From IMG/VR virus record IMGVR_UViG_3300022699_000007, positions 1-29,124 of that record: a stretch of DNA of 29,124 bases; one strand, given 5' to 3'. The stretch comes from a virus. The notes beneath the pieces were generated by a model. That model made no database searches, was not told where the DNA came from, and saw only the letters and a list, made by a program, of their open reading frames with translations. Every line of letters starts with the position of its first letter. Position 1 is the stretch's first letter. Shown piece after piece: positions 12,418-21,627 of the stretch. The translations under genes and the position numbers were made by a program.

Positions 12418-15278
12418 GCATCTACAATCCCTTTATGCCTACTACCAGTTTTCTGGCTCGTGCAACCCTCGGTGGCGGCGGGGGTGATGGTGACTCTGGT
12501 GGTGGTGGCGGTGGTCCGCTTGGCTTACCTGCAGACACCAGCCCCCCTACCAGTATTAGTGGATCTTTTAGTCAGGACAAGGCTGAAACAGATGCTAAAA
12601 CTGCTGCAGCCAATCAACAGTATGGGGGTGGCTACCAGACAGCTACCACTTTCAGTGATGGTAAGCAAGGCTACTCTACTATTCAGACCCCTGTTTCTGG
12701 TGGTAGTGATGATAGACCTGAACCTGCTCCTGTTGCACCAGTACCCTTAACTCCTACTCCCCTTCCTACCCCACCTGTTCAGCCTGAGCCTACTCCTGTA
12801 GCTCCTCCACCTCCTGTAGCTCCACCTCCTGTAGCTCCCCCTCCCACTGCAGAACCTACTCCTTATACACCCCCTCCTCCCCCCACGCTGCCTGACCGTA
12901 TCCCCGAGACAACCCTTGAGGATGCGATTATTGCTGATATTGTTAAGCCTACATATGGAGACAGAGGCCCACAAGGACTTCAGGGAGAGACTGGAGATAA
13001 GGGTCTTCAGGGACTTCAAGGAGATGTTGGAGATAAAGGTCTTCAGGGAGAGGTTGGAGACAGAGGACTTCAGGGTGACACAGGTGGTCGTGGCCTAATG
13101 GGCAGGCAGGGGGAAAGAGGTCAGGCAGGTTCTGATGGCCCTGCTGCAGCTACTTTCAGTACCCCCCTGCAAACAGCAGGCATGTCTGCAGTACCTGACC
13201 AGATCATCACCAGACCCAACTACACTGGCACAACAATGGCAAACATCACTCTGCCTTCGCAGGGTCAACAGACTGTTGGCAATGTGATGTATGGGAATGA
13301 CCTTGGTCAGACTATCCTGATCACAGAAATCAACGGTCAGCCTGCAACCTATGTCCCCCCTGGGTTCAGAAGAATGTCTGGGCAGCCTCAGACTCCTCCT
13401 GTCGCAGGCTTCAATGAGGGTGGTTCCGTGGAAGAAGACCGTGGTGTAGATGCCATGTACCGCATGGCCACCCAGTTCCTTGGCTACCGTGGACCAAAGA
13501 CTCGCAAGGGTCTTGAAGAGTTTGCCAAGTCCAGCCCTGGTGCTGCATCCAAGATGAGAGCATACTTGACTGGTATGGCCAAGGGTGGTCTTGTGAGTGA
13601 GGCTGTAGTTAAGGGCTACCAGGAGGGTGGTCTTGTCCCTGGTCAGTTGACTGAGTCTCAGCTTGCAGGTATGTCTGGCAACCTGATGACCCAGACCCTC
13701 CAGCCTGTTCAGGCACCTGTTGCCATGATCAGACCTGAGGCTCAAGACTTTATTGCCCCCACCGCTGGTCAGACTGTACCCCAGGCACCGATGGCAGAAG
13801 TTGCAACCACTGGTACTGTTCAACAGGCTCAGGCTCCTCAGGTTATGACTCCTGCCAGCATACAGGCTGTTGTTGCTGCACCACAGGTTTCTGCTGAGTC
13901 TGCAAGACTCCAGGCTGCTCAGGGTCAGGTGTCTCAGCAGGCACAGGTTCAGGCTGCACAACAGGCTGGCAGTGCAGTTACTGGTCTTCAGGCTGCTCAG
14001 GGTACTGCAATCCTAATGGACAACCCTGTCCAGAGACAGATCCAGGATGGGGAGTTGATTACTGGTGCTGCTGATGCTGCTAAGGCTGCATCCTTTGCAG
14101 AGCAGGTTCAGGCTGCAGAAGCCACCCCCTCCAAGCAGGCTACTGTACAGGGTCAACTCGAAGGCCTGATGACTCAGTTCGAGGGTGGTGCTACTCCCTC
14201 CTGGGCTGCAGGGGCTATGAGGGCAGCTACGGCCACGATGGCTGCTAGGGGTCTGGGTGCATCCAGTATGGCTGGTCAGGCACTCATTCAGGCTGCTATG
14301 GAGTCTGCACTGCCTATTGCTGCAGCAGATGCTCAGACTGTTGCTCAGTTTGAAGTTCAGAACTTGTCAAACAGACAACAACGTGCTATGCTTGCTGCAC
14401 AACAGCGGGCTGCTTTTATCGGTCAGGAGTTTGATCAAAACTTCCAGGCACGAGTAGCAAATGCTTCTCGTATTGCTGATGTGGCAAACATGAACTTCAC
14501 TGCTGAACAGCAGGTAGCTCTTGAGAACAGCCGCATTGCCAACACAACCAACCTGCAGAACCTGAACAACCGTCAGGCTAAGGTGATGGCAGAGGCTGCT
14601 GCACTAGCAAACCTCGACATCTCAAATCTGAACAATCGTCAGCAGGCTGCTGTTCAGAATGCTCAGAACTTCCTGCAGATGGATCTGACTAATCTGAACA
14701 ATGAACAACAGACTGGTCTGTTTAGGGCACAGCAGAACATTCAGGCGTTGTTCACTGACCAGGCTGCACAGAATGCTGCGCTCCAGTTCAATGCTGCAAG
14801 TGAGAACCAGACAAACCAGTTCTTCTCGAACCTCGGTGCTCAGGTTTCTCAGTTTAATGCTACACAGCAGAATGCAATGGACCAGTTCAATGTGAACTCG
14901 GTCAATGCAATGAGACAGTTTAACTCTGAGGTTCAACAACAGAGAGACCTATTCAATGCTCAGAATGGTCTTGTGGTTGCTCAGGCAAATGCACAGTGGA
15001 GACAGAACATCGCCACCCTCAATACCGCTACACAGAACCAGTCGAACATGGACTTTGCAAAAACCATCAATGCTCTCACCTCTACCAACCTGGATCAGAT
15101 CTGGCAGAGGGAGCGGGACATTATGAGCTACAGCTTTACTCAGTCTGAGACTGCTAAGGACAGAGCCTTGAACATCCTTTTGGCTGACAAAGACCTTGGA
15201 GCCTACAGAGAGAAGATGGCAGCGGATGAGTCCAACGCAATGTGGGCAGTTGGTGCAAAACTCTTGTTTGGAATCTGA
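12414..15278 (+). CDS. Large virion protein with proline-rich and collagen-like segments
   Basis: This 954-residue protein has a modular layout: a glycine run near 19-34, a proline/alanine-rich linker (about 102-161), a Gly-X-Y collagen-like stretch (about 182-243), and a beta-type segment. A region follows with GG(L/S)V motifs (EGGSV, KGGLV, EGGLV) typical of large marine-phage virion proteins. The C-terminal half (about 480-950) is long, helical and rich in Gln, Ala and Asn with recurring NLNNRQQ-like blocks, suggesting coiled coil. The start overlaps the acyltransferase stop by four bases. It is likely an internal or tail-fibre-associated structural protein; the exact placement is uncertain. 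Confidence 0.65.
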   Translation: MSIYNPFMPTTSFLARATLGGGGGDGDSGGGGGGPLGLPADTSPPTSISGSFSQDKAETDAKTAAANQQYGGGYQTATTFSDGKQGYSTIQTPVSGGSDDRPEPAPVAPVPLTPTPLPTPPVQPEPTPVAPPPPVAPPPVAPPPTAEPTPYTPPPPPTLPDRIPETTLEDAIIADIVKPTYGDRGPQGLQGETGDKGLQGLQGDVGDKGLQGEVGDRGLQGDTGGRGLMGRQGERGQAGSDGPAAATFSTPLQTAGMSAVPDQIITRPNYTGTTMANITLPSQGQQTVGNVMYGNDLGQTILITEINGQPATYVPPGFRRMSGQPQTPPVAGFNEGGSVEEDRGVDAMYRMATQFLGYRGPKTRKGLEEFAKSSPGAASKMRAYLTGMAKGGLVSEAVVKGYQEGGLVPGQLTESQLAGMSGNLMTQTLQPVQAPVAMIRPEAQDFIAPTAGQTVPQAPMAEVATTGTVQQAQAPQVMTPASIQAVVAAPQVSAESARLQAAQGQVSQQAQVQAAQQAGSAVTGLQAAQGTAILMDNPVQRQIQDGELITGAADAAKAASFAEQVQAAEATPSKQATVQGQLEGLMTQFEGGATPSWAAGAMRAATATMAARGLGASSMAGQALIQAAMESALPIAAADAQTVAQFEVQNLSNRQQRAMLAAQQRAAFIGQEFDQNFQARVANASRIADVANMNFTAEQQVALENSRIANTTNLQNLNNRQAKVMAEAAALANLDISNLNNRQQAAVQNAQNFLQMDLTNLNNEQQTGLFRAQQNIQALFTDQAAQNAALQFNAASENQTNQFFSNLGAQVSQFNATQQNAMDQFNVNSVNAMRQFNSEVQQQRDLFNAQNGLVVAQANAQWRQNIATLNTATQNQSNMDFAKTINALTSTNLDQIWQRERDIMSYSFTQSETAKDRALNILLADKDLGAYREKMAADESNAMWAVGAKLLFGI
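12957..13142 (+). repeat. Collagen-like Gly-X-Y repeat region
   Basis: About 20 Gly-X-Y triplets encode GLQG, GETG, GDKG, GEVG, GDRG and similar units, preceded by a proline-rich segment (12717-12896). The DNA is built from similar GGAGATAAGGGTCTTCAGGG-like units, so the array is prone to expansion or contraction. Phage collagen-like segments usually form trimeric fibres. Confidence 0.75.
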
Positions 15279-15287
15279 GGATAGATA

Positions 15288-16004
15288 ATGTACAAGACCC
15301 TGTATGATAATGCTAAGACTCTGGCTGACCGTATTCAAGCGGGCGAGGTTAAGTCTTCTGTAAAGATGGCGAGACAGCCTGGTGAAGGTCTTATGAGAAG
15401 AAGTATGGTAGAGTCTGACGAACAGAGCGATGACATGCTAACTACCCTTTCTCGATACCTAAATGACATTAGGGCTGAAGCCACACCTGAACTTGTTAGA
15501 CCTGTGTCTCGTGCAGAGGGTCTTGGGATTACTGGATTTGAAACCTCAGGTGATTGGGTTGCAACCACTGCAAACGTTCTAAGGGAGTTAGAAGGTTTTA
15601 AAGAAGAACCCTACTACGATGTGAATGCTTTCCGTGCAGGATACGGAAGCGATACATACACGACAGCCAGCGGTGAAGTCGTCCCTGTTACAAGATCATC
15701 CAGAGTGTCTCGTGAGGATGCTGAAAGAGACCTTGTGCGGCGTATCCAAACTGAGTTTGGTCAGAGGGCTAGGGAGACTGCGGGTGATGCCTGGGATGGC
15801 TACAATGCAATGCAAAAAGCAGCTTTAACTTCGATAGCATATAATTATGGTAGTATCCCAGACAGAATTGCTGGGGCTGTCAGATCAGGAGATCCTCGCA
15901 GAGTGTCCGCTGCCATTCAAACCCTAAGAGGTGACAATGAGGGCATCAATAGCAGGCGTAGACTCATGGAAGCAGAGATGATGTTGTATGGAGCAGAAGG
16001 ATGA
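15288..16004 (+). CDS. Virion-associated lysozyme (GH24-like)
   Basis: This 238-residue protein has a C-terminal lysozyme-type domain (about 85-238) for cutting peptidoglycan during DNA entry. The catalytic Glu is E102 in ELEGF, followed nine residues later by D111 in YYDVNAFRAGYG, matching the E-x8-D spacing of T4-type lysozymes. The usual Thr six residues on is replaced by Arg116 (T4 Thr26 position), with SDT just after. The helix motif MQKAALTSIAYNYG corresponds to the Q-x-A-L-x-S-F-x-Y-N-x-G motif of the family. The N-terminal 80 residues are unlike lysozyme and probably attach it to the virion. There is no signal peptide. It lies in the structural operon, which supports an ejected wall-cutting enzyme. 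Confidence 0.8.
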   Translation: MYKTLYDNAKTLADRIQAGEVKSSVKMARQPGEGLMRRSMVESDEQSDDMLTTLSRYLNDIRAEATPELVRPVSRAEGLGITGFETSGDWVATTANVLRELEGFKEEPYYDVNAFRAGYGSDTYTTASGEVVPVTRSSRVSREDAERDLVRRIQTEFGQRARETAGDAWDGYNAMQKAALTSIAYNYGSIPDRIAGAVRSGDPRRVSAAIQTLRGDNEGINSRRRLMEAEMMLYGAEG

Positions 16005-16519
16005 ATAGATTTGAAAGACCCATCCCTGGGCAGTCTCTTACCTCCACACCCAAGAATGCTCCCTACGAGAGACCTCCAGAAATCACAGACCCTGAGCTTG
16101 CAATCCAGATGCACCTTGCCAGACTGTCTAATCCTGAGTTGATGGAAGAGGCAATGTTCCACCTAGAAATGGGTCTGGATGTTGTAAGTCTGACTGAGGG
16201 TTACCTCCGCAGTGCAGTGATGGCTGGTGTTCACTCTATCGACGTAAGTCTGATTGTTGCTCCTGTCATCCACGAGTATATTAAATCTACTGCAGACACT
16301 CTTGGTATTGAGTATGAAGAGGGTTTTGAGGACAAGGAAGCAGACGAACGCTCCCGTTATGCCCGTAATGCCATGCTGGCTAAGGACAGGATGAAGAAGG
16401 CTGGAGTCAGCCCGAAGGAAACTGCCAGACAGATTGAAGAATCTGAACCTATGGCAGAAGAGCCTATTATGGAAATGCCCGAGGAAGCACCCCGTGGTTT
16501 GATGGCAAGGAGCATGTAA
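16001..16519 (+). CDS. Putative internal virion protein, unknown family
   Basis: This 172-residue protein overlaps the lysozyme gene by four bases (ATGA). It begins with a proline-rich region (RPIPGQSLTSTPKNAPYERP), has a helical middle containing HLARLSNPELMEEAMFHLEM and IVAPVIHEYIKSTADTL, and ends with an acidic, methionine-rich tail (MAEEPIMEMPEEAPRGLMAR). I do not recognise a family. The order, between the lysozyme and the large gp16-like protein, parallels the internal core genes 13-16 of T7. A structural or ejection role is inferred. Confidence 0.55.
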   Translation: MNRFERPIPGQSLTSTPKNAPYERPPEITDPELAIQMHLARLSNPELMEEAMFHLEMGLDVVSLTEGYLRSAVMAGVHSIDVSLIVAPVIHEYIKSTADTLGIEYEEGFEDKEADERSRYARNAMLAKDRMKKAGVSPKETARQIEESEPMAEEPIMEMPEEAPRGLMARSM

Positions 16520-16520
16520 G

Positions 16521-17549
16521 ATGTGGCAGGGTATTCTACAAGGGATGATGCTTGCGGATGAAGAGAAAGCGAGAAAAGAAGGTATAGAAGAAACCCGCCG
16601 TATGCGGGAAGAGGATGTAGCCTTCCGCCGTGAACAGTTTGAGTTTCAACAGGCACAAGCTCACCGTCAGATGATCACTGAACTCTACCCCTTGATGAGG
16701 GATAGAAGTGCTGCAGCGTCTAAGTTGAATGGTCAAAGGTCAATCCTCAGTGGCTACTTTTCAGATCAACCCGAGCTTGTAGATAAGATTATAAACACGG
16801 GAAACACTGAGGCTATTTCTCGGGTCATTCAAAATCTTGAAGAGAATTTCGAGGCTGCATCCCTGGATGGTCAAGGGGAACAATATCTGCAAACCTGGGC
16901 CACAACAGTGATGAATAGCTCTAGGTTTACTGAGGCTACTCCAGGTGAGATTGACTTCTCTTTGTTCGAGGGTGTTGTATCTCCTGAAGACCTAACATCT
17001 CTTGGCTTGCCAACCACTTTCACAAGACCTGGGACGATTGAGGTGGCTCCTGTAATCTACCAGCCTGCAGCCACACCTGAAGACCTTAACGTTATAGAAC
17101 GTCGCATTGCCAACACTGCAATTGAGCAGGGCAATAGAGAAATGCAACGTCTTGACAGAGCTTCCGCACAAATTACTGCAATGCTTGATAACTCTAGCCT
17201 TGACCCCGAGACAGAAAGTGCTCTTAGAGCCGATTTGATTACTGTCGGGGATAGACGTAGAATGGTTGAGGGTGCCCTAGATGATGCTACGGGTGACAGA
17301 CCTTCCTTCTCTGGTGTTCTTAGTATCTTTGGCAACTCTGCAACAGACAGAGTCCTCAGTAGCAGCACTCGTAGGATTGACCCTAACAGTCTTACACCTG
17401 CTTTTACTGAGGTTTCTTCTGGTCAACCGATCACTGTCACCTCCCCCGATCAGGCTCAAAGGTTCTTTGATCTGGGTATCATCACAGAGAACGACACAAT
17501 CATGTACAATGGACAACAGTTCCCAGTACGTGACCTCTTCGAGGGTTAA
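16521..17549 (+). CDS. Putative internal virion protein, helical N-terminus
   Basis: This 342-residue protein starts one base after the preceding stop. The N-terminal 60 residues are strongly charged and helical (EEKARKEGIEETRRMREEDV), consistent with a coiled coil. The middle has FSDQPELVDKIINTG- and LEENFEAAS-type helices. The C-terminus is more mixed and ends in TENDTIMYNGQQFPVRDLFE. No enzyme motif is visible. Placed between the lysozyme/172-residue pair and the 1222-residue protein, it probably corresponds to one of the internal core proteins used for DNA ejection in T7-like phages (T7 gp14 or gp15 position). Confidence 0.55.
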   Translation: MWQGILQGMMLADEEKARKEGIEETRRMREEDVAFRREQFEFQQAQAHRQMITELYPLMRDRSAAASKLNGQRSILSGYFSDQPELVDKIINTGNTEAISRVIQNLEENFEAASLDGQGEQYLQTWATTVMNSSRFTEATPGEIDFSLFEGVVSPEDLTSLGLPTTFTRPGTIEVAPVIYQPAATPEDLNVIERRIANTAIEQGNREMQRLDRASAQITAMLDNSSLDPETESALRADLITVGDRRRMVEGALDDATGDRPSFSGVLSIFGNSATDRVLSSSTRRIDPNSLTPAFTEVSSGQPITVTSPDQAQRFFDLGIITENDTIMYNGQQFPVRDLFEG

Positions 17550-17551
17550 AA

Positions 17552-20500
17552 ATGGAAGAAGAAGAAGAACAGACTAATGTTCCGTTCACACTCCAAAGAA
17601 GGGTAGCGGAACCCCTTCCTACTGTAGAGCCTGCACCAGAGGAAGTCCCTGTTGCAGAGCCTGTTCCTTTCACTCTTAGAAGACCAGAACCCTCTGCAGT
17701 TGAACCTGAAGTTCAACCCCTACGCCTGACCCGTACCCCACAGGAACCCCTTCCTTCAACTAGGGTTGTCCCTACATCTTCAGGCTTTATAGACTTAGAT
17801 ACAATCCTTGAAGAGTACAATCGCCCCTTGATCAAAGAGGACTTCCTCGAAGATGAACGCCTTCAGGAACTGGTGATCCAGAGTATGGAAGCTAGGAGAG
17901 AGGGTACGACTGCCATCGGGAGAACAGCTACAGGCATTGCTGGAGGTGCCACCTTTGCTGGCGCACAGAACTACCGTGACATGCCCTTCGAGGATGTCTT
18001 CGAGACTTGGCAGAACTACCAGCGTAGCTTTGCTGTTGGTCAGTCTGTGACTGTTGGTAATGAAATCGCCTACAGTCTTAGCCAAGATGAAGACACAATG
18101 GCCAAGCTTGGTGCTGGCTATCTTTTGTTTGGTTCTATGGATGATGTTATTACTGGTGAAGGTACTTGGAGAGAGATGGGTGATGCTATTCTGGACTATG
18201 CTCGTGGTGTAGTCTGGGATCCAACCACTCTGGCAACCCTAGGTATTGGTAGAGCCTTGTCTGCTGGTGCTACAAGGGCAAGTGCAGCCGCAGCCAGAAA
18301 CGTAATGATCAGAGCCTACAGACGTTCTTTGTCTCGTGGGGCTACTGGTCGTGCTGCCATTGCTGCTGTTGGTGCATCTGCTGCCGCAGCCCCATACATC
18401 GCCCCTGACCTTGCACTGAATGTTGGTATAGACATTCTACAACAGGGCCAGCTTATCCGTACTGATGCTCAGGAAGAATACAGTGGTGCTCAGACAGCTC
18501 TGGCTGCTGCAGGCACTATGGCTATTCCTGCCATCATGCTTGGCATCAAGGGTGCTGGTGCCCTGCGTCGTGGTGCTCTGAGAGACACTTGGCTTGGTGC
18601 TACTGACACAGCCTACCTCGAAAGAACCATGACTGATGTACAGGCATGGGAGGCTACTGCACAGAGGGTTGACCGTGATCAACTCATCGACTTCTCTGAT
18701 GATACCTTCGGTAGGCTTGAGGGTAATCCCGATCTGTTCCTTGGCTGGACCGATGCAAAGATTGTTGCTGGGGATATTGTCAATGAGCAGGGTGAAAGAC
18801 TTAATGACAACGACGTGATGAATCTCTTCGAGAGGTACTTCTGGTTTGGGGATGCAGGGGAAGAGGCCAAAGGTTACTTCCTCACACTCAAGGACGCAGG
18901 ATTCGTTGTTCACCCTTCAATGCTAGAGAACAATACGATCTCTGGTGTCTATGGGCAGGCTATCACACTGATGTCTGACGAGGCTGCAGAGAGAGTTGTC
19001 AGAGGTTTTGAACAGGCATCTGGTAGACAGCTTGGCATTGAGCCTACGGCTGATGGTCTTGCTGCACATTTTATCAGTAGAAGTACACAGCTTGGTGAAG
19101 GTCTGGGTATTAGGTCGCAACTTAGTCGTTGGGAAAGACAGGGTCTGTCTGGTAGAGAATTGCTTGAGGCAACTGCAGGCAGAAATGCACAGGCTGATGA
19201 ACCTCAGGTTGGGCAGTTCGCAGTCTCGATCTACAAAAGACTTCTCACCTCTCACCTTGCAACTACTGGTGCAAACCTTAAGGGTTTTGCCCAGCTTGTG
19301 CAGATTGACACCCTGGCAGACATCTTCTCTGCATCTGTGTATGCCACACAGTCTTCCTTCTACAACAGAGTGAGGGGTGACACAGAGGCTGCTACACGCT
19401 TTGCTAACCAAGCCTGGGCAAGTCTGTATGCCCCTGCCAGAAGAGCCGCTGGTGCCCTGTCCCCTGACCTAGACTTAGACTATGCTACAAAGGTTCTGGA
19501 AATGAACCCCGAAGCAATGGAAAGACTGTTTAGAGAGATCTCTGGGGACAGTGGTCCTACCCAGGCTCTGTCTCAGTATAATCTGGAGGGGAGTAGCGTA
19601 GCCAGAGGTGCTGATGCCATTGCTCGTGGCACTCAGACCCTGACCCTTGTTACCCTGCAAGACAGTACCACCAAGAGGTGGGCATTTGCATCTAACTTGG
19701 ACAGAGAGATCATGCGTAACTACGGGGTAACTGCTCAACAGTTCTGGGCTAGGCAGGATTCCGCTCTGGAGATGCGTTCTGATACCTTCCAGGCAGCACT
19801 TGACCGTGCAGTCTTCCGTACTCAGAGACAGACAGCTTCCGTAAACTGGACTACCCTACCTGGTCGTGATGGTATGCGCTGGGCTGCTAAGTCTTTCGAG
19901 GATGGTATCAACAGAAACTTTGGTGGTGCATTAGGTTTCGTTGTCCCCTTCCCCGCATTCATGAATACCACTGTCGCTACCCTGGGTGACTTGTCTGGTG
20001 TGAATGCTATGAGAAGACTGTATGGTGCGTCCAGAGGAAGACCAATGGACTATGCAGACCAAGACTTCGGAGAGTTGATGGGCAAGGCTATTGCTGGTTG
20101 GACTATCGTTGCTGCCACTGTACCTGCTGCTGTTGAGAGAATCCAGGGTGGTTACTCCTGGAGTCAGGACGTTGATCCCAGGACTGGTGCAATCGAAGAC
20201 AGAACTTTTGACTGGCCTGGCTCTACTATCAGGCTTATGGGCCAGATGATTGCTCACAGCATTGTGGGTGAGAACGTCTCAAGTGATCCCAACGAACTTG
20301 CTGCTCAGATTGGCAGGGGAGAGGTGACGTTTGATTTGGCCCAAGTTCCAGCAGACTTGATTAGAGAGTTTGGTATTCAGGCTGGTCCTGGCCAGGCACT
20401 CAGAGATTTTGATGGCTCCCTTCAGACTGTCAGAGAGACGCTCAACACAGCTTTGGAAAACCCCGAAGACATGGGGGAAGCTTTCACAGACCTTGCTATC

Positions 20501-21220
20501 TCCCTGCTTACCAAACCAGTCCAGGGTGCGCTTAGACCTCTTGATCCGATCAACATGGCTGTAGGCTTGGCTCGTGATGGCAACATGAATCCTGATCTTC
20601 GTCAGGGTCCAGAGCAGTTGAACCAAGCGTTCCGTTACATCAACCAGCTTCTGCCTGAAGTGTCTGGTGTAGACGACCTTCCTAGAAGAGCTACCCCCTT
20701 AAGAGGTACGAGTCAGAACGTTGATTTTGGTCGTCAGATCCTGGGTAACAGGATGTCGAGAACGCCCAACGTAGCCGAAGCTATGTTCAATTCTGCAGGT
20801 ATACCAAGCTGGAGGTCTGTCAGATGGGATGGTCCACCTGAAGTGAGAAACTTCATGGATGGTCTGGCTGCTCCGATCTTTGAACGTGAGGCGATCAGGG
20901 CAATCAGGGATAACCCTGACTACTTTGAGATGACAACCCAAGAGAAAGAGATTATTCTTGGTGACATTCGTGGTAGAGTGAGATCTCAGGTGATGGACAT
21001 CATGGAGACTCGTGGTACACCAAGAACCCTCAACGCTGCTCGTAGACTGGCTGGTGCTAATCAGGCAAGGGTGAGGGAGGTGATTAACTTCCTTGGGTAT
21101 GAGGGTGACTTGTCTGACATCCTTGCTCAGGAGGATGGCTTCGAGGCTCTTTCTCGTATTCAGTACTTCGTAGACAACTATGACCAGATCTTCCACGGAG
21201 AGTTGAGAATCAGCAGATAA
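17552..21220 (+). CDS. Large internal virion protein (T7 gp16-like role)
   Basis: This 1222-residue protein is the largest in the window and closes the structural operon, the position and size expected for a large ejected core protein. It begins with a run of glutamates and two copies of a PFTL-type motif (PFTLQRR, PFTLRRPEP) in a proline-rich region (1-75). Hydrophobic helices occur near 255-290 (AAIAAVGASAAAAPYIAPDL), 310-330 (ALAAAGTMAIPAIMLGIKG) and 840-860 (KAIAGWTIVAATVPAAVERI), suitable for contact with the host membrane. No transglycosylase motif is evident; the lysozyme is a separate gene. It uses many AGA arginine codons. The role is inferred from size, position and hydrophobic segments. 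Confidence 0.72.
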   Translation: MEEEEEQTNVPFTLQRRVAEPLPTVEPAPEEVPVAEPVPFTLRRPEPSAVEPEVQPLRLTRTPQEPLPSTRVVPTSSGFIDLDTILEEYNRPLIKEDFLEDERLQELVIQSMEARREGTTAIGRTATGIAGGATFAGAQNYRDMPFEDVFETWQNYQRSFAVGQSVTVGNEIAYSLSQDEDTMAKLGAGYLLFGSMDDVITGEGTWREMGDAILDYARGVVWDPTTLATLGIGRALSAGATRASAAAARNVMIRAYRRSLSRGATGRAAIAAVGASAAAAPYIAPDLALNVGIDILQQGQLIRTDAQEEYSGAQTALAAAGTMAIPAIMLGIKGAGALRRGALRDTWLGATDTAYLERTMTDVQAWEATAQRVDRDQLIDFSDDTFGRLEGNPDLFLGWTDAKIVAGDIVNEQGERLNDNDVMNLFERYFWFGDAGEEAKGYFLTLKDAGFVVHPSMLENNTISGVYGQAITLMSDEAAERVVRGFEQASGRQLGIEPTADGLAAHFISRSTQLGEGLGIRSQLSRWERQGLSGRELLEATAGRNAQADEPQVGQFAVSIYKRLLTSHLATTGANLKGFAQLVQIDTLADIFSASVYATQSSFYNRVRGDTEAATRFANQAWASLYAPARRAAGALSPDLDLDYATKVLEMNPEAMERLFREISGDSGPTQALSQYNLEGSSVARGADAIARGTQTLTLVTLQDSTTKRWAFASNLDREIMRNYGVTAQQFWARQDSALEMRSDTFQAALDRAVFRTQRQTASVNWTTLPGRDGMRWAAKSFEDGINRNFGGALGFVVPFPAFMNTTVATLGDLSGVNAMRRLYGASRGRPMDYADQDFGELMGKAIAGWTIVAATVPAAVERIQGGYSWSQDVDPRTGAIEDRTFDWPGSTIRLMGQMIAHSIVGENVSSDPNELAAQIGRGEVTFDLAQVPADLIREFGIQAGPGQALRDFDGSLQTVRETLNTALENPEDMGEAFTDLAISLLTKPVQGALRPLDPINMAVGLARDGNMNPDLRQGPEQLNQAFRYINQLLPEVSGVDDLPRRATPLRGTSQNVDFGRQILGNRMSRTPNVAEAMFNSAGIPSWRSVRWDGPPEVRNFMDGLAAPIFEREAIRAIRDNPDYFEMTTQEKEIILGDIRGRVRSQVMDIMETRGTPRTLNAARRLAGANQARVREVINFLGYEGDLSDILAQEDGFEALSRIQYFVDNYDQIFHGELRISR

Positions 21221-21225
21221 AAAGA

Positions 21226-21249
21226 GGGGGCCACCGAAAGGTAGCCCCC
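21226..21249. terminator. Bidirectional terminator between converging blocks
   Basis: GGGGGC (21226-21231) and ACC pair with GGT and GCCCCC (21244-21249) around a GAAA tetraloop, with one internal mismatch. On the leftward strand the stem is followed by TCTTTTT, a good U tract. On the rightward strand only TT follows. It sits five bases after the stop of the last structural gene and 23 bases past the stop of the last leftward gene. Confidence 0.85.
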
Positions 21250-21272
21250 TTAGTCATTACTCTAGTTTCTTA

Positions 21273-21614
21273 TTAGTCGTCTCGCAGGAAGAAGTCAGCC
21301 CACTGATATGCTTCCTGCTTCACATCCCCCATCCTTGCCATGCCCCTGCCATTGATCAGTAGTGCGTTCATAGCTTGACCAGCAAGATAGGTTCTGTTCG
21401 TAAGCTCTCCAGGCTTAGGCGGGGGTGTAAGGACTTTCTTCCTTGATGCCCTGAACCTGATAGCCTCCTGTTCTAGACTGTTCTCGTTCTCTAATTCGGT
21501 CGAGGTTGGAGAAGTAGGCTTTGCTGAACCCAAACTCCCAGTCTCTGTAGTCTTTTGTGTTTTGCCTGTACGGGTTTCCAAGTCTACCCTCCTTAAATGC
21601 TTTGATCCCCTCAT
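21273..21614 (-). CDS. Small protein overlapping the gene at 21415-21627
   Basis: The last 50 residues of this 113-residue frame look like a real protein: PPPKPGELTNRTYLAGQAMN, INGRGMARMGDVKQEAYQW and ADFFLRDD at the end. The first 65 or so are low in pattern and overlap, out of frame, the better-supported gene at 21415-21627. The ATG at 21614 forms TAATG with the stop of the gene upstream, which could couple it. No alternative ATG exists before residue 82. The true start is therefore unclear: full-length overlap, a non-ATG start, or a +1 frameshift from the overlapping gene. Confidence 0.5.
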   Translation of the reverse strand: MRGSKHLRRVDLETRTGKTQKTTETGSLGSAKPTSPTSTELENENSLEQEAIRFRASRKKVLTPPPKPGELTNRTYLAGQAMNALLINGRGMARMGDVKQEAYQWADFFLRDD

Positions 21615-21627
21615 TAAAAGGTTTCAT
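21415..21627 (-). CDS. Small RMF-like conserved protein
   Basis: This 70-residue protein contains FNEGIKAFKEGRLGNPYRQN and DWEFGFSKAYF. These resemble the ribosome modulation factor/CrpP pattern G-x2-A-x2-G-x4-NPY-x6-W-x2-G-(F/W)-x2-A. Small proteins of this shape are common in phages. A GGGGAG ribosome-binding site lies upstream of the ATG. The first 14 bases overlap the end of the membrane-protein gene. A ribosome-related role would be inference from the resemblance; no function is established. Confidence 0.58.
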   Translation of the reverse strand: MKPFNEGIKAFKEGRLGNPYRQNTKDYRDWEFGFSKAYFSNLDRIREREQSRTGGYQVQGIKEESPYTPA

